32,343 bases of DNA, from the NCBI GenBank assembly GCA_009698045.1, contig WLRE01000002.1, forward strand, positions 1-32,343, given 5' to 3'. Source of the stretch: Actinomycetota bacterium. Its GTDB lineage: Bacteria; Actinomycetota; Actinomycetes; Nanopelagicales; Nanopelagicaceae. Position 1 is the first letter of the stretch. Each line of letters opens with the position of its first letter. The position numbers and the translations under genes are program-made. Shown here piece after piece: positions 26,285 to 32,343 of this stretch. The notes beneath the pieces are model-generated. The model worked only from the letters and a program-made list of their open reading frames with translations, did not search any database and was not told the origin of the DNA.

Positions 26285-26989
26285 CTATCTCGTAACTATC
26301 ACGCTCTCGGAATGGAATTTCTGAGGGTTAGCTCCGTTCAGTAAGTGAACCGCGCCAACTCCAAAAACTTTCCAATTTATTAAATCCGAAGAAACGATTG
26401 CGGTATCTTCATCAATTCCTAAAAGGTGCACACCTTCTGGCGCTTTGAGAAATAACTGAGCGGCAGTATCTGGAATCCACTTAAAGAACTTGTTGTAATG
26501 AGGAATTACTCGGATATGTGGAACGACCTCAAAGCCCTTATCGCCAACCTCTTTCATCTTGCGAAAGTGGGGAATATCCGGACCCATCGCCATAGCCCCT
26601 GCACTGCACCCCGCCAACGATGACCCTAATTGCCAGTTCCGATATATAGCTTCATAGACCGGTGTGCCGGTAAGAGTCTCTGCTAAATAATGAGGGTCTC
26701 CACCACTCATGTAAATAAGTCCAGCGCCATCAATTTGGCGAGCAAGATCTTCGCGCATCGCATCAGCACGGTTGTAAATTGGTAAGAAAATTTGCTCAGC
26801 ACCGATACGAAGGGCTTGTTCTCTGCCTCGCTCGCGCCAGAAATCTAATCGATCCGAACTTTCACGACCAGCAGCAGTAGGAATCTGTACAAATCTGCGG
26901 GAGGGACCAGCTTCTAAGAGAGATCGCTCGTAATCTTGCAAGACGGGGAGATATTCACCAGAACCAACTAGGCCGACTAGCCCTGACAT
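26285..26989 (-). CDS. Peptidase S51 / cyanophycinase-like Ser hydrolase
   Basis: This 234-residue protein belongs to the class I glutamine-amidotransferase-like fold used by S51 peptidases. The nucleophile elbow is LAGCSAGAMAMG with Ser129, preceded by YMSGGDPHYL near residue 93. HIRVIPHYN provides likely catalytic or binding histidines, and LLGIDEDTAIV fits the family core. S51 members cleave aspartyl dipeptides or cyanophycin. I see no signal peptide. The ATG follows the cyclophilin stop directly (TAAATG), which ties it to the gua operon. The substrate is unknown. Confidence 0.82.
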   Translation of the reverse strand: MSGLVGLVGSGEYLPVLQDYERSLLEAGPSRRFVQIPTAAGRESSDRLDFWRERGREQALRIGAEQIFLPIYNRADAMREDLARQIDGAGLIYMSGGDPHYLAETLTGTPVYEAIYRNWQLGSSLAGCSAGAMAMGPDIPHFRKMKEVGDKGFEVVPHIRVIPHYNKFFKWIPDTAAQLFLKAPEGVHLLGIDEDTAIVSSDLINWKVFGVGAVHLLNGANPQKFHSESVIVTR

Positions 26990-27715
26990 TTACTTGACGT
27001 CAAATTTTTCGATAGCAATTGGTTGTGCTGGTCCAACACCATCAGGAGCGTTTCCAGCTGCGGCAATTGCTTTCACGATATCTAAACCTTGGGTGACGCG
27101 ACCGAAAATCGTGTAGTTCGCCGCAAGTTGTGAATTATCTTGATAGACGATGAAGAACTGACTGCCGATGGTAGGTGTGCCATCTGGGAGATCTTGTCCC
27201 TTGGCCATTGCAACGGTGCCGGCTGGATATGAGTTTGCACCTGGCGCTGGAAAATTCTCATTCGGAATATAAAACTTAGGTCCACCCTGACCAGAAGCAG
27301 TTGGGTCACCACATTGGAGAACAAAGATTCCAGATGTCACTAATCGATGACAGAGACTCTGGTTGAAATAGCCCTTTTGAGCCAGGTATGACATCGCTAT
27401 AACAGTGAGCGGAGCTTTAACGCCATCGGCTTCAATGACAATATCGCCACAGTTTGTCTTTAATGTAAAGATCTTATTTACGTGTGGCTTGTTAACTTCA
27501 GGGATGGGAAGCTTAAGTGGCGCATGTCCTACTGCTGTAGTTGGCCTGCATGAAGGTACTAATTGAGAACTTTTAGCAACGCTCTGTTTTGCATTGCTCT
27601 GCTTAGTATTGCCTTGCTTTACGGGCGGCTTCTTTGGAGCAGCAAACGAAGGAGTTGCAACGAAGAGTGAAAGTAGCGCTGACGCTACTACTGCTACGAC
27701 AACTTGCTTCTTCAC
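26990..27715 (-). CDS. Secreted cyclophilin-type peptidyl-prolyl isomerase
   Basis: It should catalyse prolyl cis-trans isomerisation outside the membrane. I chose GTG at 27713-27715: GGGAG lies eight bases upstream, and the product then begins as a signal peptide (MKKQVVVAVV, hydrophobic core, cleavage PSFA|APKK near residue 25). The ATG at 27730 would overlap guaA and add five residues. A Lys/Gln/Ser-rich linker with KQ repeats (residues ~33-50) is followed by the cyclophilin domain: LKTNCGDIVIEAD, FNQSLCHRLV, then GTVAMAKG, SQFFIVYQD and YTIFGRVTQGLD. The usual FHRVI loop reads CHRLV and retains its catalytic Arg. The protein is 241 residues long. Confidence 0.88.
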   Translation of the reverse strand: MKKQVVVAVVASALLSLFVATPSFAAPKKPPVKQGNTKQSNAKQSVAKSSQLVPSCRPTTAVGHAPLKLPIPEVNKPHVNKIFTLKTNCGDIVIEADGVKAPLTVIAMSYLAQKGYFNQSLCHRLVTSGIFVLQCGDPTASGQGGPKFYIPNENFPAPGANSYPAGTVAMAKGQDLPDGTPTIGSQFFIVYQDNSQLAANYTIFGRVTQGLDIVKAIAAAGNAPDGVGPAQPIAIEKFDVK

Positions 27716-27720
27716 TTGTG

Positions 27721-29277
27721 CTACTCCCATTCAATAGTTCCTGGTGGCTTAGATGTTATGTCCAAGACTACCCGATTGACTTCGCGAACTTCATTTGTAA
27801 TCCGTGTAGAAATCTTTTCTAGGGTGTCGTACGGAACGCGAGACCAGTCTGCAGTCATCGCATCTTCACTCGATACCGGACGGAGAACTATCGGATGGCC
27901 GTATGTACGCCCATCTCCTTGCACTCCTACGCTGCGAACATCTGCTAAAAGAACTACCGGACACTGCCAGATAATTCGATCGAGATTTGCGGCACGTAAT
28001 TCTTCGCGAGCAATAGCATCTGCTCGACGTAAAATTGTCAGGTTATTCTCAGTAACTTCCCCGACAATTCGAATGGCAAGACCCGGTCCAGGGAAGGGTT
28101 GGCGCATAACAATCTCTTCTGGAAGCCCTAATTGCATTCCGGCCTCGCGGACTTCATCTTTGAAAAGTGCGCGCAAGGGTTCTACTAAAGTGAATTGCAG
28201 ATCATCGGGCAGGCCACCGACATTGTGATGAGACTTAATATTTGCAGTGCCTTCGCCGCCACCTGATTCGACAACATCTGGATACAACGTTCCTTGCACA
28301 AGAAAATCAATCGACTCTTTAGCTGAAACATCGCGAGCTGCTTGTTCAAAGACGCGGATAAATTCTGTTCCGATAATCTTTCGTTTAGTTTCAGGATCGG
28401 TTACTCCTGCAAGTGCGTTAAGAAAGCGCTCTTTTGCATCCACGACATGAAGGGCAACCCCAGTAGAAGCAACAAAATCGCGCTCTACTTGTTCAGCTTC
28501 ACCTTCGCGCAATAACCCGTGATCCACAAATACGCAGATAAGTTGTGAACCCACTGCTTTCTGCACGATTGCCGCAGCAACAGCTGAGTCCACGCCACCA
28601 GATAGGCCGCAGAGAATTCGCTTGCTTCCAACCACGGCCTTAATCTTTGCTACTTCAGTGGCGACAATGTTTTCAGAAGTCCATGTCGGAGCGCACTTCA
28701 CAATATCAATCAGCCAACGACGCAGCACTTCTTGACCGTGTTCAGAGTGCAGAACTTCTGGGTGGTACTGAACTCCAGCGAAGAGGCCGTCCTTGCTTTC
28801 AAAAGAGACAATCGGAGTATCTGCAGTCTTAGAGGTTGAAGTAAAACCATCTGGAGCCTTGGTCACAGAATCACCGTGAGACATCCAGACATTGAATTTT
28901 TTGGGCAGGCCGTGCATGAGTTTTGATGAAGAATCAATCTGCACTTCAGTGCGACCGAATTCAGACTTTCCGGTCTTTGTAACAGTTCCGCCTAAAGCGC
29001 TTGCCATAACTTGAAAGCCGTAACAGATGCCGAAAATCGGAACTCCTGCAGCAAAGAGTGCGGGATCTAAAGTTGGCGCACCAGCTTCGTACACAGATGA
29101 TGGGCCGCCAGAGAGAATGATTGCTTTTGGCTTCTTGGCTAACATCTCGGAGATGGGCATCGATGAAGGAACAATCTCTGAATACACCTGTGCTTGTCGA
29201 ACCCGACGAGCAATGAGTTGTGCGTACTGCGCACCGAAGTCAACGACTAATACAGTTTCGCGTGCAGAGTTAGGCAC
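27721..29277 (-). CDS. guaA: GMP synthase (glutamine-hydrolysing)
   Basis: It converts XMP to GMP using glutamine and ATP. The 518-residue protein has the class I glutaminase domain first, with LSGGPSSVYE, the nucleophile Cys85 in GICYGFQV, and His/Glu in QYHPEVLHSEHG. The ATP pyrophosphatase loop LSGGVDSAVAA follows, and the C-terminal dimerisation domain ends with KPPGTIEWE, the conserved terminus. The start is GTG at 29275-29277, overlapping the guaB3 stop by eight bases. It is the third gene of the guaB-guaB3-guaA series. Confidence 0.97.
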   Translation of the reverse strand: MPNSARETVLVVDFGAQYAQLIARRVRQAQVYSEIVPSSMPISEMLAKKPKAIILSGGPSSVYEAGAPTLDPALFAAGVPIFGICYGFQVMASALGGTVTKTGKSEFGRTEVQIDSSSKLMHGLPKKFNVWMSHGDSVTKAPDGFTSTSKTADTPIVSFESKDGLFAGVQYHPEVLHSEHGQEVLRRWLIDIVKCAPTWTSENIVATEVAKIKAVVGSKRILCGLSGGVDSAVAAAIVQKAVGSQLICVFVDHGLLREGEAEQVERDFVASTGVALHVVDAKERFLNALAGVTDPETKRKIIGTEFIRVFEQAARDVSAKESIDFLVQGTLYPDVVESGGGEGTANIKSHHNVGGLPDDLQFTLVEPLRALFKDEVREAGMQLGLPEEIVMRQPFPGPGLAIRIVGEVTENNLTILRRADAIAREELRAANLDRIIWQCPVVLLADVRSVGVQGDGRTYGHPIVLRPVSSEDAMTADWSRVPYDTLEKISTRITNEVREVNRVVLDITSKPPGTIEWE

Positions 29278-30382
29278 GATCGATGACGACCTCTACCTTT
29301 TGGAATTCCTTCACATCAGAGTATCCAGATGTGGCCATGGCGCGACGAAGCGCACCAAACAAGTTCATGCTGCCATCGGCGGTATGTGATGGACCAGTAA
29401 GGATTTCTTCAAGGGAACCAACAGTTCCAACTTGGACTCTATCGCCACGAGGAAGTTCGAGGTGGTGCGCTTCAGAACCCCAGTGCCAACCTTTACCTGG
29501 CGCTTCATGTGCTTTTGCAAGAGGTGAGCCCATCATGACTGCATCTGCGCCACAAGCAATTGCCTTTGCGATATCGCCACTGCGACCGACTGAACCATCA
29601 GCAATAACGTGAACATAACGTCCGCCAGATTCATCCATGTAGTCGCGACGAGCAGATGCAACTTCAGCAACCGCAGAAGCCATCGGTACTGCAATTCCAA
29701 GAACGGTGCGGGTGGTATGCGCAGCTCCCCCACCGAATCCAACGAGAACGCCAGCTGCGCCTGCGCGCATCAAGTGAAGTGCACCTGTACCAGTAGCACA
29801 ACCACCGACGATGACCGGAACATCGAGTTCGTAGATAAATTTCTTTAAATTAAGCGCTGAATTTTCAGATGCGACATGTTCTGCAGAAACAGTGGTTCCA
29901 CGAATCACGAAGATGTCGACGCCAGCATCAATTACAGTCTTGTGAAGTTCGGCGGTGCGCTGTGGTGAGAGCGCTGCCGCAACCGTGACGCCAGATGCGC
30001 GAATTTCAGCGATACGAGCTTTGATGAGTTCTGGCTTAATGGGGGCTGCATACAGTTCTTGCATACGGCGGATTGCTTGTTCTTGTGGCAACGATGCAAT
30101 CTCACCTAATTGAATGCGGGGATCTTCGTGGCGAGTCCAGAGACCTTCAAGATTGAGTACGCCGAGGCCGCCGAGTTTTCCAATTGCAATTGCAGTCTCG
30201 GGTGAGACCACAGAATCCATGGGTGCAGCCATCATTGGTAGGCCGAACTTGTATGCATCAATCTGCCAAGTAATAGAAACTTCTTCTGGGTCGCGGGTGC
30301 GACGGCTCGGAACGATTGCTATATCGTCAAATGAATATGCAACGCGGGCACGCTTTCCGGGACCAATCTCAATCTCGCTCAT
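29270..30382 (-). CDS. guaB3: GuaB3-family IMP dehydrogenase-related protein
   Basis: This 370-residue TIM-barrel protein is a paralogue of IMP dehydrogenase typical of actinobacteria. Core sequence includes MAAPMDSVVSPETAIAIG, GGLGVLNLEGL, IVGGCATGTGALHLMRAG and HVIADGSVGRSGDIAKAI. At the catalytic loop it reads LVGFGGGAAHTTR (residues 213-225), where true IMP dehydrogenases read GVGPGSICTTR, so the catalytic Cys is absent. It has no CBS domains, as is normal for the family. The ATG overlaps the guaB stop by one base (TAATG). Its exact reaction is not settled by sequence; a regulatory or altered enzymatic role is possible. Confidence 0.92.
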   Translation of the reverse strand: MSEIEIGPGKRARVAYSFDDIAIVPSRRTRDPEEVSITWQIDAYKFGLPMMAAPMDSVVSPETAIAIGKLGGLGVLNLEGLWTRHEDPRIQLGEIASLPQEQAIRRMQELYAAPIKPELIKARIAEIRASGVTVAAALSPQRTAELHKTVIDAGVDIFVIRGTTVSAEHVASENSALNLKKFIYELDVPVIVGGCATGTGALHLMRAGAAGVLVGFGGGAAHTTRTVLGIAVPMASAVAEVASARRDYMDESGGRYVHVIADGSVGRSGDIAKAIACGADAVMMGSPLAKAHEAPGKGWHWGSEAHHLELPRGDRVQVGTVGSLEEILTGPSHTADGSMNLFGALRRAMATSGYSDVKEFQKVEVVIDRA

Positions 30383-31512
30383 TATTTTCCTTTACGCGCG
30401 TAGTTAGGTGCTTCAGCGATATCTAAAACATCGTGCGGATGGCTCTCTTGTAATCCAGCTGCAGTGATTTGAATCAGGTGGCCATTCTTCTGTAAATCAT
30501 CAATGGTGGCAGCACCGGCATAACCCATTCCAGAACGAAGTCCGCCGACAAGTTGGTGCACGGTGGTGGCAACAGAACCGCGATAAGCAACTTTGCCTTC
30601 AATGCCTTCAGGTACCAGCTTGTCTTCAGATAAAACGTCGTCTTGCATATAGCGATCTTTGGAATACGACTTCTGGTCGCCGCGAGATTGCATGGCACCG
30701 AGTGAACCCATGCCGCGATATGCCTTAAATTTACGACCTTGTAGTTCTACAAGTTCGCCCGGAGATTCATCGCATCCGGCAAGCAATGAACCAAGCATTA
30801 CGGTATCTGCGCCGGCAACAATTGCTTTGGCGATGTCTCCTGAATATTGAAGTCCACCATCTGCGATTAATGGAACGTCTGCTTTCACACAAGCCTTATG
30901 AGCTTCGATGATTGCAGTCACTTGTGGAACGCCGACTCCTGCAACAACTCGAGTAGTACAAATAGAACCGGGACCAACGCCAACTTTTACTGCATCTGCG
31001 CCAGCATTAATCAAAGCCTGCGCACCGGCCCGAGTTGCAACATTGCCGCCAATAATCTGAATCTGTGGGTGCGCTTCTTTGATTCGAGCAATCGCATCAA
31101 GCACTGCGCGATGATGTCCGTGCGCAGTATCTACGACAACTACATCAACACCGGCCTCGATAACTGCGAGCGCGCGAGCAAATCCATCATCACCAACACC
31201 GACCGCTGCGCCGACTAAATAAGAGGCATCTGCTTTCTTAACCGCTTTCACGTGCTTAACCTGATCTTCGATAGGTAAGTTGCGGTGAATGATTCCGATA
31301 CCGCCGGCCTTTGCCATTGCAATAGCCATTGGGGATTCGGTCACGGTATCCATCGCTGATGAGACCAATGGAACACGGAGAGAAATCTTGCGAGTTAAAC
31401 GTGTGGAGGTATCGACCTCGGAGGGAACAACTTCGGAGGCATCGGGCAGAAGGAGGACATCGTCATAGGTCAGACCGAGCATGACCACTTTTTCACGAGA
31501 TCCTTCAAGCAT
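30382..31512 (-). CDS. guaB: IMP dehydrogenase lacking the CBS (Bateman) domain
   Basis: It oxidises IMP to XMP with NAD, the first committed GMP step. The barrel motifs are complete: TYDDVLLLP, SSAMDTVTE, GIIHRNLPIEDQ, VVVDTAHGH, the catalytic loop GVGPGSICTTR with Cys185, IADGGLQYSGDIAKAI, and the flap with YRGMGSLGAM. At 376 residues it is about 110-120 short. The shortage falls exactly where the CBS pair normally interrupts the barrel: VKHVKAVKKAD at residue ~94 runs straight into SYLVGAAVG. The ATG has TAGGAT seven bases upstream. It heads the operon with guaB3 and guaA. Confidence 0.95.
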   Translation of the reverse strand: MLEGSREKVVMLGLTYDDVLLLPDASEVVPSEVDTSTRLTRKISLRVPLVSSAMDTVTESPMAIAMAKAGGIGIIHRNLPIEDQVKHVKAVKKADASYLVGAAVGVGDDGFARALAVIEAGVDVVVVDTAHGHHRAVLDAIARIKEAHPQIQIIGGNVATRAGAQALINAGADAVKVGVGPGSICTTRVVAGVGVPQVTAIIEAHKACVKADVPLIADGGLQYSGDIAKAIVAGADTVMLGSLLAGCDESPGELVELQGRKFKAYRGMGSLGAMQSRGDQKSYSKDRYMQDDVLSEDKLVPEGIEGKVAYRGSVATTVHQLVGGLRSGMGYAGAATIDDLQKNGHLIQITAAGLQESHPHDVLDIAEAPNYARKGK

Positions 31513-31691
31513 TGGAGCATCCTAGTTGAGCCCCGCCCGCTCTCCCATTCGCAGGGGACTCTCAGCCTTATCTCCGCTCTCTTGAAGGCTGCGATGAGAG
31601 CGTTGCCACAGCTTTCAAAGACGATGGCTGGAATATCCCCCCTATCTTCAGCGTTACCTCACCAAGAACTTAACTCAAGGAGACATATTCA
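31513..31691. promoter_or_regulatory. Divergent guaB / whiB intergenic region
   Basis: These 179 bp hold the promoters of both genes, though I cannot assign clear boxes. On the guaB side (minus strand), GAG-T-CCCC (31554-31561) can pair with GGGG-CTC (31528-31534) with one bulged base, forming a hairpin that ends just before the guaB ribosome-binding site (AGGAT, 31521-31525). On the whiB side, AAGGAGA stands eight bases before the ATG at 31692. Confidence 0.4.
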
Positions 31692-32003
31692 ATGAAAAGC
31701 GTTATCCCACAACAACCTCGGCCCATTGCCGACGATTGGGATTGGCAAGAGCGAGCTGCCTGCCGCGGCCTCGATACTGAAATGTTCTTTCATCCAGATG
31801 GCGAACGTGGTCCTCGTCGCAAGAATCGCGAGAATGCCGCCAAAGCGGTCTGCGCTTCGTGTCCTGTTATTCAAGCCTGTCGCAAGCAAGCACTCGCACT
31901 TCACGAGCCATATGGCATCTGGGGCGGTTTATCAGAAGATGATCGCATGGCAATAATCAACCAACGCGAACATCGCGAACTTACTGTCGCCAGCGCTTCC
32001 TAA
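31692..32003 (+). CDS. whiB3: WhiB-family iron-sulfur transcription factor (WhiB3/WhiD type)
   Basis: This 103-residue Wbl protein has the four cluster cysteines C24, C54, C57 and C63 (CRG...CASCPVIQAC) and the turn GIWGGLSEDDR at residues 75-85, used to contact the housekeeping sigma factor. The segment MFFHPDGERGPRR and the neighbouring guaB, guaB3 and groEL genes match the setting of mycobacterial whiB3 and streptomycete whiD, as I recall them. Those proteins respond to redox state and control lipid metabolism or sporulation; the regulon here is unknown. AAGGAGA eight bases before the ATG is a strong ribosome-binding site. Confidence 0.92.
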   Translation: MKSVIPQQPRPIADDWDWQERAACRGLDTEMFFHPDGERGPRRKNRENAAKAVCASCPVIQACRKQALALHEPYGIWGGLSEDDRMAIINQREHRELTVASAS

Positions 32004-32013
32004 GCATTAAAGC

Positions 32014-32049
32014 AAAAAGCCCCGCACTCGTAATGAGGCGGGGCTTTTT
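32014..32049. terminator. Bidirectional terminator between whiB and groEL
   Basis: AAAAAGCCCCGC (32014-32025) pairs exactly with GCGGGGCTTTTT (32038-32049), a 12-bp stem, with T-runs on both strands. It serves the two convergent genes. Confidence 0.93.
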
Positions 32050-32058
32050 CGTTACTAC

Positions 32059-32343
32059 TTAGTGACCGTGTCCACCAGGTCCGTGGCTGTGGCCATGGCC
32101 TGCTGCTTCTTCCTTTTTATCTTCTGGTGTTTCGAAGACAAGTGCTTCAGTTGTAATGAACATGGCGGCGATTGATGCAGCATTGGCAAGCGCTGAGCGA
32201 GTTACCTTTACTGGATCGATGACGCCGACCTTAACGAGATCTTCGTAGACCTCGGAGTAAGCATTGAAACCTTCGTTTGGCTTCATGCTACGAACCTTGG
32301 CAACGACGACATAACCCTCGTGGCCTGCATTCTCTGCAATCCA
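32059..32343 (-). CDS. groEL: Chaperonin GroEL, C-terminal end (partial)
   Basis: The frame is open to the window edge, giving the last 94 residues of a ~540-residue chaperonin that refolds proteins in an ATP-driven ring. WIAENAGHEGYVVVAKV, FNAYSEVYEDLVKVGVIDP and VTRSALANAASIAAMFITTEA are characteristic. The tail is His/Gly-rich (GHGHSHGPGGHGH), as in actinobacterial GroEL1 proteins, rather than the Gly-Gly-Met repeat of the classic form. The rest of the gene, and whether groES precedes it, lie outside the window. Confidence 0.95.
   Translation of the reverse strand, partial: WIAENAGHEGYVVVAKVRSMKPNEGFNAYSEVYEDLVKVGVIDPVKVTRSALANAASIAAMFITTEALVFETPEDKKEEAAGHGHSHGPGGHGH

Noticed and set aside
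27704..28228. 174-codon plus-strand frame opposite guaA
   Set aside because: It is antisense to a complete, highly conserved guaA and shows Ser/Arg-rich shadow composition without motifs.
31554..31580. GGCTGAGAG-like sequence before guaB, reminiscent of a TPP riboswitch
   Set aside because: The second conserved TPP block is missing and the downstream gene is unrelated to thiamine.

Overview
The window looks like a compact chromosomal segment of a streamlined, moderate-GC actinobacterium, most likely an acI-type freshwater lineage (Candidatus Nanopelagicales) or a close relative. The actinobacterial signs are a WhiB3/WhiD-type regulator beside guaB and groEL, a GuaB3 paralogue, a DUF3017 protein beside folD, a PerM/DUF6350 protein beside purN, a UvrD1/PcrA helicase with a C-terminal Tudor-like domain, and a MsiK-type ATPase. 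The streamlining signs are very short intergenic gaps, many 1-8 nt overlaps (TAATG, GTGA), and shortened enzymes. The lineage is an inference from gene content; no rRNA gene is present.

Layout, left to right. (1) 1-9839: nucleoside uptake and salvage. Two aldehyde dehydrogenase-family genes (+; the second is a truncated, non-catalytic form) meet add on the other strand. The minus-strand series add, deoA, cdd, two permeases and a double ATPase is preceded by a BMP-type binding protein, with a strong terminator between binding protein and ATPase. (2) 9997-13465: a second, divergent BMP-like protein, trpS, a CNNM/CorC-type membrane protein and a possible 53-codon Cys-rich ORF, all overlapping and on minus. 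(3) 13459-14541: an orphan MsiK/UgpC-type sugar ABC ATPase (+). (4) 14599-23214: a nine-gene minus-strand block, in transcription order sucC, sucD, perM-like, purN, purH, folD, DUF3017, mdh, icd. (5) 23279-25519: pcrA, 41 bp from a divergent PIG-L deacetylase (25561-26283). (6) 26285-31512: guaB, guaB3, guaA, a secreted cyclophilin and an S51-family peptidase, in transcription order on minus. (7) 31692-32343: a whiB3/whiD-type gene (+) facing the 3' end of a groEL gene with a His-rich tail, separated by a bidirectional terminator.

Functionally, the left part imports nucleosides, deaminates them (add, cdd), phosphorolyses pyrimidine nucleosides (deoA), and probably burns deoxyribose carbon through acetaldehyde oxidation. 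The middle block joins TCA enzymes (sucCD, mdh, icd) to purine synthesis, where FolD interconverts the folates that lead to the 10-formyl-THF used by PurN and PurH. The right part finishes GMP synthesis from the IMP that PurH makes. No mobile element, CRISPR array, tRNA or rRNA was seen. No intergenic stretch exceeds 300 bp; the longest is about 180 bp.

I do not see a large undescribed system. The observations most worth a second look are an IMP dehydrogenase without its CBS module next to a GuaB3 without the catalytic-loop cysteine, the truncated aldehyde dehydrogenase, a perfect 13-bp hairpin inside a binding-protein gene, two unlike binding-protein genes in tandem, and a small Cys-rich ORF antisense to the msiK leader.
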